Shown: in pieces, positions 7,868 through 15,293 of the stretch
Layout: every line of letters begins with the position of its first letter
How positions within the stretch are numbered: the first letter of the stretch is position 1
Assembly (NCBI RefSeq): GCF_016863475.1
Contig: NZ_BOOY01000018.1
Coordinates: 124,001-188,000, forward strand
Source of the DNA: Spirilliplanes yamanashiensis
Lineage (GTDB): Bacteria; Actinomycetota; Actinomycetes; Mycobacteriales; Micromonosporaceae
Length of the DNA stretch: 64,000 nt
Reading direction: 5' to 3'
Made by a program: the position numbers and the translations under genes
The notes under the pieces: generated by a model
The model's database searches: none
What the model was told of the DNA's origin: nothing
Seen by the model: the letters and a program-made list of their open reading frames with translations, nothing else

Positions 7868-9889
7868 TCAGGCGGCGACCCGGTCACCGGCCAGCGGCAG
7901 CCGGACGGTGACCGTGGTGCCGTCGTTCTCGGCCGAGGTCATCTCGATCGTGCCGTCGTGGTTCTCCACGATCGTCCGGACGATGGCCAGGCCGAGGCCG
8001 GTGCCCGGGATCGCCAGGTGGATGGCGTTGGTGGCGCGGAAGAAGCGGGAGAACAGCTGCCCCTGCTCCGCGTCCGGCACGCCCATGCCGGTGTCGGCGA
8101 CGCACAGCACCACCTCGCCGGCGTCGGCGCGGCCCGTCACGGTGACCGTGCCGCCGGGGGCGAACTTCACCGCGTTCGACAGCAGGCCCTCCACGACCCG
8201 GTCGAGCTGCTCCTTGTCGGCGTCCACGGGCAGCGGCCCGGCCAGGTCGACGGTCAGCGTCACGCCGGTCTTCGCCGCGGCCTCGGCCGCCTCCGCGGCC
8301 ACGGTGCCGGCGATGGCGGCCAGGTCGACGGTCTGCCGCCGGGTGCGGAAGGTGCCGGCCTCGATCCGGGACAGGATGAGCAGGTCCTCGATGAGCGCCC
8401 GCAGCCGGGTGGTGTTGCGCTTGATGACGTCGAGCATGCGGCCCTGCGCCGGGGTCACCTCGCCCGCGTCCTCGTCGCGCAGCATCTCCACGTAGCCGGC
8501 GATGCTGGTCAGCGGGGTGCGCAGCTCGTGCGAGACGGTCGACATGAAGTCGGTCTTGACGCTGTCCAGCTCCTTGAGCTGGGCGACGAGGCGCTGCTCC
8601 TGCTCGAACAGCCGGGCGTGGTGCAGGCCGCGGCCCAGGTCGCCGGCGACGGACTCGGCGAGGCGGATCTCCACCGGGCTCCAGCCGGGCCGGCCGGCGG
8701 CGCGCAGCAGGGTCAGCGCGCCGAGGCGGGTGTCGCCGTTGGTGACCGCGACGGTGAGCACCGGCCCCGCCCCGGCGGCCCGCCAGCCGGCGGCCTCGGG
8801 GTCCGGCACCGGGTCGCCCACGTCGACGGCGTTGACGTCGGTGGCGTCGGCGGTCAGCCACAGGTCGTGCTCGCCGAGCCAGGCGATGTCGGCGCAGGCC
8901 AGCGCGTCCAGGCTGCCGGCCGCGCCGGCGGCGGAGTGCCGGGTCACCATCTTCGGCGCGTCGGCCGCGGCGGCGATGCGCAGCACCGCGTGTTCGGCGC
9001 CGAGCGTGGCGACCAGGCCGGTGGCCGCCTCCTGCATGGCGCTGTCCACGGCCAGGTGCTGCCGCACCCGGGTGTTCAGCACCCGGATCTCGCCGCGCAG
9101 CCGGGCGATCTCCTCCTCCTCGCGGCGCACCCGGTCGGCCTGCTCGGCCAGGTTGTTGACCGCGGCGGCGACCGCCCGGATCTCCACCGGGCCGTCCCCG
9201 GTCGGGGCCCGCCGGCCGTACCGGCCGCGGCCCAGGTCGTCGAGCACCGTGACGAGGCGGCCGAGCGGGCCGGTGATCCGGCGCGTGGTCCGCACGGCCG
9301 TCAGCGCCGCGACGAGCGCCGCGGCGAGGGTCAGCGCGACCAGCGCCGCCGTGGTGCCGACGCCGAGGGTTTCGCTGCGGTCGCGCAGCCGGTCGGCCCG
9401 GTCGCCGAGCGCGGTGTCGAGCCCGGTGTTGGCCGACTCGAAGGCGAGAAACAGCGCGCTGCCCTGGTCGACGAACCGGGCCGCCTCGTCGCTGCGGGGC
9501 AGGACCTGCCGCTGCCGCTCCGCGACCGCCCACCAGGCCTCCGCCCGGTCCAGCTGGGCCTCGATGGCGACGCCCTCGCCGCCGGTCGCCATCCCGCGCA
9601 GGTCGTCCGCCGAGGTCTTGTAGTCGGCGTGCGCGGAGTAGTAGTTGCCCAGCAGCGTCGGGTCGCCCGACAGCAGGTAGCCGCGCAGGCCCCGCTGGCC
9701 GTCGGACATGGCGGCGCGCAGCTCGGCGTTCTGCAGCTGCAACGGCAGCACGTGGTCGGTGAGCTGCTCGACGGTCTGGTGCTGCACGAGCGCCGTGCCG
9801 GCTCCCGACAGGCCGGACACCACGATGAGCAGCGCCAGGACGGCGAAGGCGCGGGTGAGCAGCCGCGCGACGCTGGTGGGCGGACTCAC
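7868..9889 (-). CDS. Sensor histidine kinase with CHASE3-like, HAMP and GAF domains
   Basis: This 673-residue kinase has a membrane segment at about 9-31, a helical CHASE3-like extracytoplasmic domain (LRGYLLSGDPTLLGNYYSAH is typical), a second membrane segment near 190-212, a HAMP linker, a coiled coil, a GAF-like domain (about 300-445) and then HisKA with an intact phospho-acceptor (SHELRTPL, His454). HATPase_c follows with DTGMGVPDAEQGQLF and GTGLGLAIVR. The GTG at 9889 overlaps the stop of the preceding response regulator as GTGA. It should autophosphorylate and pass phosphate to one or both of the coupled receivers. It lies one base from the end of the convergent KASIII gene. Confidence 0.92.
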   Translation of the reverse strand: MSPPTSVARLLTRAFAVLALLIVVSGLSGAGTALVQHQTVEQLTDHVLPLQLQNAELRAAMSDGQRGLRGYLLSGDPTLLGNYYSAHADYKTSADDLRGMATGGEGVAIEAQLDRAEAWWAVAERQRQVLPRSDEAARFVDQGSALFLAFESANTGLDTALGDRADRLRDRSETLGVGTTAALVALTLAAALVAALTAVRTTRRITGPLGRLVTVLDDLGRGRYGRRAPTGDGPVEIRAVAAAVNNLAEQADRVRREEEEIARLRGEIRVLNTRVRQHLAVDSAMQEAATGLVATLGAEHAVLRIAAAADAPKMVTRHSAAGAAGSLDALACADIAWLGEHDLWLTADATDVNAVDVGDPVPDPEAAGWRAAGAGPVLTVAVTNGDTRLGALTLLRAAGRPGWSPVEIRLAESVAGDLGRGLHHARLFEQEQRLVAQLKELDSVKTDFMSTVSHELRTPLTSIAGYVEMLRDEDAGEVTPAQGRMLDVIKRNTTRLRALIEDLLILSRIEAGTFRTRRQTVDLAAIAGTVAAEAAEAAAKTGVTLTVDLAGPLPVDADKEQLDRVVEGLLSNAVKFAPGGTVTVTGRADAGEVVLCVADTGMGVPDAEQGQLFSRFFRATNAIHLAIPGTGLGLAIVRTIVENHDGTIEMTSAENDGTTVTVRLPLAGDRVAA

Positions 9890-10260
9890 GCCCTCGTCCG
9901 GGTCAGCAGCGCCTGGATGCGCGAGATCAGCTCCCGCGGGCTGAACGGCTTGGTCACGTAGTCGTCCGCCCCGGCGCTGAACCCTCCCTCCACGTCCTGC
10001 TCCTGGACCCGGGCGGTCAGCATGATGATCAGCATCCCGGCGGTGGCGGGGTCGGCGCGCAGCATCCGGCACACGTCGATGCCGGACAGGGCGGGCATGG
10101 ACACGTCGAGCACGGCCAGCGTGGGCCGGTGGGCGCGGGCCTGCTCCACGGCCTGCTGGCCGTCCTCGGCCGTGATGACCTCCAGGCCGGCCTGCTCCAG
10201 CTTGAACGCCACCAGGTCGCGGATGTCCGCGTCGTCGTCGGCGACCAGTACCACCGTCAC
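9886..10260 (-). CDS. Single-domain response regulator (CheY-like receiver)
   Basis: This 124-residue receiver has the acidic cluster DDDAD, the phospho-acceptor Asp in LAVLDVSMP, Thr in IIMLTARVQ and Lys in YVTKPFSP. It has no output domain. It is the middle gene of a three-gene unit: its GTG overlaps the stop of the upstream receiver gene and its stop overlaps the kinase GTG, both as GTGA. It is close in sequence to the receiver at 4597-4971, which suggests duplication of a signalling module. It is expected to be phosphorylated by the downstream kinase and to act by protein contact. Confidence 0.9.
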   Translation of the reverse strand: MTVVLVADDDADIRDLVAFKLEQAGLEVITAEDGQQAVEQARAHRPTLAVLDVSMPALSGIDVCRMLRADPATAGMLIIMLTARVQEQDVEGGFSAGADDYVTKPFSPRELISRIQALLTRTRA

Positions 10261-10634
10261 GGTTGTCTCCTGTCCGCGGTCGTGAACTGCTGGACGATCC
10301 GCGCCACGTCGGCCTTGCCGAACGGCTTCGGCAGGACGGCGTCGGCGTCCAGGTCGGTCAGGTCGTCCGGGTCGAGCACCGAGCAGAGCACGACGGGGCA
10401 GCGGGCGGTCCGCGGGTCGGCGCGCAGCCGGCGGACCACCTCCCGCCCGTCGATGTCGGGCAGCATCATGTCCACCAGCACGAGGTCCGGCGGGTCGGTG
10501 CGGGCGAGGTCCACCCCGCCGTGGCCGGTGGCCGCGCCGCTGACCCGGCAGCCGAGCCGGGTGAGCTGCTCGCGGAGGAGCTCGAGGAGGTCGCTCTCGT
10601 CCTCGATGACCACCGCGTGGAACAGAGCACTCAC
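10257..10634 (-). CDS. Single-domain response regulator, divergent receiver
   Basis: This 125-residue receiver domain opens the kinase operon. The acidic pair is ED in VVIEDESDLLE, the phospho-acceptor Asp is in LVLVDMMLPDIDG, the switch residue is Ser in VVLCSVLDP and the Lys is in VLPKPFG. Residues around the switch differ from the second receiver of the operon, so the two are not interchangeable copies. One may be a phosphate sink or feed a different partner. The start is the GTG at 10634, preceded by a strong GGAAGGGGGG. Confidence 0.88.
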   Translation of the reverse strand: MSALFHAVVIEDESDLLELLREQLTRLGCRVSGAATGHGGVDLARTDPPDLVLVDMMLPDIDGREVVRRLRADPRTARCPVVLCSVLDPDDLTDLDADAVLPKPFGKADVARIVQQFTTADRRQP

Positions 10635-10663
10635 CCCGCCCCCCTTCCGCTACTAAATCAGAC

Positions 10664-10673
10664 GATATCCGGT
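10664..10673 (-). promoter_or_regulatory. AACCGGATATC element before the receiver-kinase operon
   Basis: About 30 bases upstream of the GTG at 10634 the minus strand reads TAACCGGATATCGTCTG in an otherwise GC-rich setting. The core matches the element at 4991-5010 in sequence and in distance from the start codon. It is a candidate shared promoter or operator. Confidence 0.3.
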
Positions 10674-10776
10674 TAGTCGGATGAAGGCGGGTGCTCCGCT
10701 CGATCGCCGGTGCACGGGGGTCCCGGCGGGCGCAACGACACGGCAACCGTGCGCTCGCCGGTTCTGCATCCGCGCC

Positions 10777-10801
10777 CGGGTGTCCTGGACTCCGACACCC
10801 G
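10777..10801 (+). promoter_or_regulatory. Hairpin in the 5' region of the 77-residue gene
   Basis: Perfect 8-base arms CGGGTGTC and GACACCCG flank a 9-base loop. The hairpin ends 13 bases before the GGAGGA ribosome-binding site of the small gene at 10826. It could be an operator or an RNA hairpin; no function can be assigned. Confidence 0.35.
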
Positions 10802-10825
10802 AGCGACCACCGGTAGGAGGATCCG

Positions 10826-11059
10826 ATGTCCGTGCAGCTGTCCGAGGACTTCCGGACCGAGGCGCTGTTCGTCTCCGACGTGCAGTGCTCCCAGCAGCCC
10901 ACCCCCGAGCTGATCCGCGACGCGGTCGAGTCGGCCAGCGCCCGCCTCGGCGAGCGCGGCTGCGCCGCCCTGGTCGCCCAGGAGTTCGGCGAGCACCCCG
11001 ACACCGCCGTCGGCCGCATGCGCTGGGCACGGATGGCGATCCAGGCCGCGTACCGCTGA
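10826..11059 (+). CDS. Small conserved-looking hypothetical protein (77 aa)
   Basis: ATG with GGAGGA seven bases upstream. The 77-residue soluble protein is mixed acidic and basic, with a helical middle (PTPELIRDAVESASARLGER) and the tail GRMRWARMAIQAAYR. It contains two cysteines (VQCSQQ and RGCAAL). I do not recognise a family. Codon usage matches its neighbours, which supports a real gene. The gene has its own upstream region and is not coupled to either neighbour. Confidence 0.65.
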   Translation: MSVQLSEDFRTEALFVSDVQCSQQPTPELIRDAVESASARLGERGCAALVAQEFGEHPDTAVGRMRWARMAIQAAYR

Positions 11060-11236
11060 CGCGACAATCGTGACCGGCGGCGGTGAACTTTCCGCCTCGA
11101 CCGTCGGCTGATCATCGATCAACCGCCCGACCGGCCGCCGGCCCCCTCCGCGACCGAGGCGACACGTCCTGTCACGGGCGTACAGTTGCGCCGCTGCCGC
11201 ACCGGCAGTGATCTCCCGGCGGAGGAGGAGGCGCCC

Positions 11237-12055
11237 GTGGCCGAGCACCGGCTGCCCCCCGGCGACGACCGGCCCCGGCCGGCCGCGCCGTGGTTGGGCG
11301 ACGGCCGCCCGTCCGCCCGCCGCCCGCCCGCCGGCGCCCCGCCCGCCGCCGAGCCCGCCGCCTTCTCCGGGTACGACGAGGTGACCGCTCGGCGCGTCCC
11401 CGCCGCCGTGTGGGCGACCCTGCCCGACCCGGACCCCGATCCGGACCCCGCACCCGCCGCTGCCGGCGGGTGGGCCGGCGGGTGGCCCCGGCTGCCCGAG
11501 GACCCGCGCCGCCGGCTCGCCCTGGCCGCCGTCCTGGCCGTGGCCGTGCTCGTCGGCGGCCTCGGCTACCTCGCCGCCACCCGCGACGACGGCGGCGGCG
11601 TCATCCCCGCCCCCACCGGCGCGGCCGCGCTGCCGGCCGTCCCGCCCGACGTGCCGCCGCCCGCAGCCAGCTCCGAGCCGCCCGCGAGCGAGCCGCCGGC
11701 CGGCGGGGAGACCACCGCCCCGCCGACCACCCGGCCCACCACCAGGCCACCCACGAAGCCGCCGCCCACCACCCGGCCGCCGGAGAAGCGGGCGCCGAAG
11801 CGGATCGGGCCCGCCAACCTGCAGGGGTTCCAGGCGCTGCTCACCGCCCACTGCCGGGACAACGGCGACCAGGCCGCCGCCCTGTTCAACGGCGAGGGCC
11901 GGACCGCCGCCGACGGCACCTGGTTCTGCGTGCGGGCCGTCGCGTTCACCCGCATCGACCTCGACGAGGCGTGCCAGGACCGGTTCGGCCGGCGGGCGCA
12001 GGCGCGCGAGACCGTCCGCGGCGACGCCCGCTCCATCCGCTGCTTCGACTCCTAG
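11237..12055 (+). CDS. Hypothetical single-pass membrane protein with Pro/Thr-rich linker
   Basis: The GTG at 11237 follows GGAGGAGGAG at 11221-11230, which decides the start over an in-frame upstream codon. The 272-residue protein has a Pro-rich cytoplasmic part, one membrane segment (about 97-118, LALAAVLAVAVLVGGLGYL), a Pro/Thr-rich exported linker (PTTRPTTRPPTKPPPTTRPP) and a C-terminal domain of about 75 residues with four cysteines (AHCRDN, WFCVRA, EACQDR, IRCFDS) that could form two disulfides. It is probably an exported, membrane-anchored protein. The family is not recognised. Confidence 0.75.
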   Translation: MAEHRLPPGDDRPRPAAPWLGDGRPSARRPPAGAPPAAEPAAFSGYDEVTARRVPAAVWATLPDPDPDPDPAPAAAGGWAGGWPRLPEDPRRRLALAAVLAVAVLVGGLGYLAATRDDGGGVIPAPTGAAALPAVPPDVPPPAASSEPPASEPPAGGETTAPPTTRPTTRPPTKPPPTTRPPEKRAPKRIGPANLQGFQALLTAHCRDNGDQAAALFNGEGRTAADGTWFCVRAVAFTRIDLDEACQDRFGRRAQARETVRGDARSIRCFDS

Positions 12056-12076
12056 TCCGACTCCTGAACCGGGCCG

Positions 12077-12105
12077 TGGACCGCCGGTCCCGGGACCGCT
12101 ATGCT
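12077..12105 (+). promoter_or_regulatory. Putative promoter of the trp leader
   Basis: A TGGACC at 12077-12082 and TATGCT at 12100-12105 are separated by exactly 17 bases. The leader-peptide ATG begins 7 bases after the TATGCT, so transcription would start at or next to the ATG and the leader peptide would be read from a leaderless transcript, as is common in actinobacteria. Confidence 0.5.
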
Positions 12106-12112
12106 CCTCGCC

Positions 12113-12175
12113 ATGCGCGCATCAACCGGCCTGTGGTGGCCCGCCGACCCGGCGGCCCCAGCCCTGCGCGCGTAA
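12113..12175 (+). CDS. trpL: trp leader peptide with tandem Trp codons
   Basis: A 20-residue reading frame, MRASTGLWWPADPAAP..., ends in TAA at 12173. The two adjacent TGG codons at 12134-12139 are the hallmark of a trp attenuation peptide. It lies directly before a terminator-like hairpin and the fused anthranilate synthase gene. When charged tRNA-Trp is scarce, ribosome stalling at the Trp codons should alter folding of the downstream RNA. A trp attenuator of this kind is established for a fused trpEG gene in Streptomyces. An in-frame ATG at 12101 overlaps the proposed -10 element, so 12113 is preferred. Confidence 0.75.
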   Translation: MRASTGLWWPADPAAPALRA

Positions 12176-12190
12176 CACTCCCCCACCGCG

Positions 12191-12213
12191 CGGCCGCCTC
12201 AGCGAGGCGGCCG
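12191..12213 (+). terminator. trpL: Attenuator terminator hairpin of the trp leader
   Basis: Perfect 10-base arms CGGCCGCCTC and GAGGCGGCCG enclose a 3-base loop, followed by TCGTCGTCGTG. It lies 16 bases after the leader stop codon and about 70 bases before trpEG, where an attenuator terminator is expected. The arms are G+C-rich without a long U tract, as usual in this group. Confidence 0.7.
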
Positions 12214-12281
12214 TCGTCGTGTCCGGCGCTCCACCGCCCCGCTGCACCGGGGCCGTCCCGAGCACCCGAAGGACACCCACC

Positions 12282-14174
12282 ATGCAGCTCCTGCGCCGCC
12301 TCCTCGCCGCCGCCACCGCCGGCGGGGACGCCGAAGGTCCCGGGCCGTTCGCCGTCCTCGTGCGCGCGGGCGGCGTCGACGTCCTGGCCGGGGACGTCGT
12401 CACCGCGGACACCCTCGCCGCCATCCCCCTCGACGCCGACCGGCCCACCCTCGCCGTCGTGCCCTTCCGGCAGGTCGCCGAGCGCGGGTTCGCGTGCGTC
12501 GACGACGGCGCCCCGCTGGAGTGCCTGCGTGCCACCGCCACCGAGCGGCTGACCACCGCCGAGCTTCTCGCCGAGCTGCCCGACGCCGACCCGGGCCTCA
12601 CCGCGCGCGGCTTCGACGTCTCCGACGAGCGGTACGCCGCCACCGTCGCCGACGTGCTGCGCGACGAGATCGGCCGGGGCGAGGGCGCCAACTTCGTCGT
12701 GCACCGCACGTTCACCGCCACCACCGGCGGGCCGGTGCTGCCCGCCGCCCTGGCCACGCTGCGGCGGCTGCTCGCCGGCGAGCGCGGCGCCTACTGGACC
12801 TTCCTCGTGCACACCGGCGCGCGCACCCTGGTCGGCGCGACGCCCGAGCGGCACGTCAGCGTCGACGGCGGGCTGGCCATGATGAACCCGATCAGCGGCA
12901 CCTTCCGCGGCCCCGCCGACGACCGCGACGCGCTGCTGGCCTTCCTCGCCGACCGCAAGGAGGTCGACGAGCTGGCGATGGTGCTCGACGAGGAGCTGAA
13001 GATGATGGCCGTCGTCGCCGAGCACGGCGGGCAGGTCGTCGGCCCCTACCTCAAGCCGATGGCGAACCTCACCCACACCGAGTACCTGCTCGCCGGGCGC
13101 ACCACCCGCGACGTGCGCGACGTGCTGCGCGAGACCATGTTCGCGCCCACCGTCACGGGCAGCCCGATGGAGAACGCGTGCCGCGTCATCGCCCGGCACG
13201 AGCGGCGCGGCCGCCGCTACTACGCGGGCGTGCTGGCGCTGCTCGGCCACGACGCCGACGGCCGGCAGAGCCTGGACGCGCCCATCCTCATCCGCACCGC
13301 CGAGTTCACCCCCGACGGGGTGGTCCGGGTGCCCGTCGGCGCCACGCTGGTGCGCCACTCCACCCCCGAGGGCGAGGTCGCCGAGACGTACGCCAAGGCG
13401 GCCGGCATCCTGGCGGCGCTGGGCCTGCGCGCACCCGCGCCCGTGGCGCCGGTCGCCGCCGCCCCGGCCGAGGACCCCGAGGTGCTGCGCACCCTCGCCG
13501 GGCGCAACGAGCACCTGGCCCGGTTCTGGCTCGACCATCGGGTGCCGGGCGAGCTCACCGTCGCCGCGCTCGCCGGGCGCACCGCCGTCGTCGTCGACGC
13601 CGAGGACACGTTCACCGGCATGCTCGCCCACCAGCTGCGCGCGCTCGGGCTCACCGTGGACGTGCGGCCGTGGCACGCCCCCGGCGACCTCGACGCCGAC
13701 CTCGTCGTCGCCGGTCCCGGCCCCGGCGACCCGCGCGACCTGACCGATCCGAAGATGGCCGCCGTCGACCGGCTCGTCGGCGACCGGCTCGCCGCCGGGC
13801 GGCCGCTGCTCGCCGTGTGCCTCGGCCACCAGGTGCTCGCCGCCCGGCTCGGGCTGCGGCTGCACCGGCGCGCCGAGCCGTACCAGGGCGTCGCCCGCGA
13901 CATCGACCTGTTCGGCGCGGGCGCCCGGGTGGGGTTCTACTCCACGTTCACCGCGCAGGCCGGCGCCGACGCGGTGGACACCCCGTACGGCCGGGCGGAG
14001 CTGGCCCGCGACGGCCTGGCCGTGCACGCGCTGCGCGGCCCGGCGTTCGCCGGGGTGCAGTTCCACCCGGAGTCGGTGCTCAGCCGCGACGGGGTGGCGG
14101 TCCTGTCCCGGCTGCTGCCGGGCCTCTGCGGCGCGGGCGTCCCGCCGGTCGCCGCGGCCCCGGGTCCACGATGA
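12282..14174 (+). CDS. trpEG: Fused anthranilate synthase (TrpE-TrpG, PhzE-like)
   Basis: This 630-residue cytosolic enzyme joins a chorismate-binding domain (about 1-395) to a glutamine amidotransferase domain (about 430-620). Together they convert chorismate plus glutamine to anthranilate, or to 2-amino-2-deoxyisochorismate in the PhzE branch. Visible motifs are NPISGTFRG, the TVTGSPMENACR segment, the amidotransferase Cys in LAVCLGHQ and His/Glu in FHPES. The N-terminal region is short and I see no LLES-type Trp feedback motif, so control may rest mainly on the attenuator upstream. The ATG follows GAAGGA at 12268-12273. Which of the two reactions it performs cannot be settled from motifs, but the trp leader favours the tryptophan role. 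Confidence 0.88.
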   Translation: MQLLRRLLAAATAGGDAEGPGPFAVLVRAGGVDVLAGDVVTADTLAAIPLDADRPTLAVVPFRQVAERGFACVDDGAPLECLRATATERLTTAELLAELPDADPGLTARGFDVSDERYAATVADVLRDEIGRGEGANFVVHRTFTATTGGPVLPAALATLRRLLAGERGAYWTFLVHTGARTLVGATPERHVSVDGGLAMMNPISGTFRGPADDRDALLAFLADRKEVDELAMVLDEELKMMAVVAEHGGQVVGPYLKPMANLTHTEYLLAGRTTRDVRDVLRETMFAPTVTGSPMENACRVIARHERRGRRYYAGVLALLGHDADGRQSLDAPILIRTAEFTPDGVVRVPVGATLVRHSTPEGEVAETYAKAAGILAALGLRAPAPVAPVAAAPAEDPEVLRTLAGRNEHLARFWLDHRVPGELTVAALAGRTAVVVDAEDTFTGMLAHQLRALGLTVDVRPWHAPGDLDADLVVAGPGPGDPRDLTDPKMAAVDRLVGDRLAAGRPLLAVCLGHQVLAARLGLRLHRRAEPYQGVARDIDLFGAGARVGFYSTFTAQAGADAVDTPYGRAELARDGLAVHALRGPAFAGVQFHPESVLSRDGVAVLSRLLPGLCGAGVPPVAAAPGPR

Positions 14175-14339
14175 CCTCGACGATGATTAGGCCCCCGTTC
14201 AAGGGGTAGCCCGGTGTGCAGCCGGTGGTCCGGACGGGTTGAGAGCCCCCGGTCGGACCGCCGGCCCGCGAGCGGTGCGGGTCCACGATCCGTTGACGTG
14301 CCCGGCAGGGGGCGCCGCAAACCGCGTAGGGTCGACGGC

Positions 14340-14915
14340 ATGGAGGCCACCTTCTTCTTCGACCCCGCCTGCCCGTGGACGTGGCGCACGTCGCGCTGGC
14401 TGGTCGGCGTCGCGCCCGAGCGCGGCGTCGACGTGCAGTGGCGGGCGTTCAGCCTGTCCATCCTCAACGGCGACAACGTCCCGGAGCAGTACCGCCCGAT
14501 GATGGCGGCGTCCTCCCGGGCCCTGCGGCTCGTCGAGGCGCTGCGCGCCGACCGGCGCACCGCCGACATCGCCGCGTTCTACGCCGAGCTGGGCGCCCGC
14601 ACCCACGACGCCGGTGAGCCGCTGACCGACGAGGTCGTGCTGGCGTCCGCGGAGGCCGCCGGCGTCGCCGACCCCAAGACGATCCTCGACGACGCGAGCT
14701 GGGACGAGCAGGTCCGCGAGTCGCACGAGGCGGCGCTGGCCGCCGCGGGCCCCGACATCGGCTCGCCCGTGCTGACGCTGGCCGGGGTGGAGCGCGGCCT
14801 GCACGGCCCGATCCTCGGCACGGTGCCCGAGCGCGACGAGGCGCTGACCATCTTCGACGCGGTCGTGCCGCTGCTGCGCAGCCCGTCGTTCTTCGAGGTC
14901 AAGCGGGGCCGCTGA
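14340..14915 (+). CDS. Mycothiol-dependent nitroreductase, Rv2466c-like DsbA family protein
   Basis: This 191-residue thioredoxin-fold protein opens with FFFDPACPWTWRTSRWL; Cys11 is the single active-site cysteine (CPWT in place of CPxC). The following FSLSILN, EQYR, HDAGEPL, a cis-Pro segment (IGSPVLTLAG) and the FFEVKR ending match the mycobacterial Rv2466c family, which uses mycothiol to reduce disulfides and nitro compounds under oxidative stress. A TAGGGT at 14327-14332 lies 7 bases before the ATG, which suggests leaderless transcription. Monocistronic by spacing. Confidence 0.85.
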   Translation: MEATFFFDPACPWTWRTSRWLVGVAPERGVDVQWRAFSLSILNGDNVPEQYRPMMAASSRALRLVEALRADRRTADIAAFYAELGARTHDAGEPLTDEVVLASAEAAGVADPKTILDDASWDEQVRESHEAALAAAGPDIGSPVLTLAGVERGLHGPILGTVPERDEALTIFDAVVPLLRSPSFFEVKRGR

Positions 14916-14974
14916 GGCCGGTTTGGGGTCCTCTCCCGACGGGGTATGCGCACCCGCGACACGAGAGGAGCACC

Positions 14975-15250
14975 ATGACCGAGCCGCAGGTCACGCTCGA
15001 CCCGCACGGGGAGAGCCCGGTGGAGCAGAAGCTGCACGACGCCCTCGAGGACCAGCTCACCTCGGCGCTGCGCGCGGCCACCGACCGGGTCGCCGCGCAC
15101 TACTCCGGCGAGCCGGTGGACATCGTCTGCGCCAAGCTCCTGCACGAGACCCGCGCCGGGCTGCACCCCGACATCGCCGCGGCGTTCCAGCCCGACCGCG
15201 CCGAGCTGCTCCGCGTCGCCGAGGCGATCGCCGCAGGGCAGCACCGCTGA
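14975..15250 (+). CDS. Small hypothetical protein (91 aa)
   Basis: The ATG is preceded by GAGAGGAGC. The soluble 91-residue protein is mainly helical and acidic at the N-terminus, with ALEDQLTSALRAATDRVAAH and FQPDRAELLRVAEAIAAGQ. It has one cysteine and no signal sequence or recognisable motif. Normal codon usage supports a real gene. A strong hairpin at 15258-15287 ends the transcript. No function is assigned. Confidence 0.65.
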   Translation: MTEPQVTLDPHGESPVEQKLHDALEDQLTSALRAATDRVAAHYSGEPVDIVCAKLLHETRAGLHPDIAAAFQPDRAELLRVAEAIAAGQHR

Positions 15251-15257
15251 CCCGCCC

Positions 15258-15287
15258 GGCCGGGGCCCGTCACCGCGGGCCCCGGCC
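15258..15287. terminator. Bidirectional terminator hairpin between convergent genes
   Basis: Perfect 11-base arms GGCCGGGGCCC and GGGCCCCGGCC flank an 8-base loop. It lies between the stop of the 91-residue gene (15250) and the stop of the convergent large membrane protein gene (15294), so it can serve both strands. Confidence 0.75.
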
Positions 15288-15293
15288 GCACGG

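Noticed and set aside
10681-11073. Alternative plus-strand frame overlapping the 77-residue gene
   Set aside because: No ribosome-binding site and shadow-type Arg-rich composition; the 77-residue frame has GGAGGA.
14293-14332. TTGACG with TAGGGT as a complete promoter before the nitroreductase gene
   Set aside because: The two boxes are 28 bases apart, too far for one sigma-70-type promoter; only the TAGGGT is kept as a possible -10.
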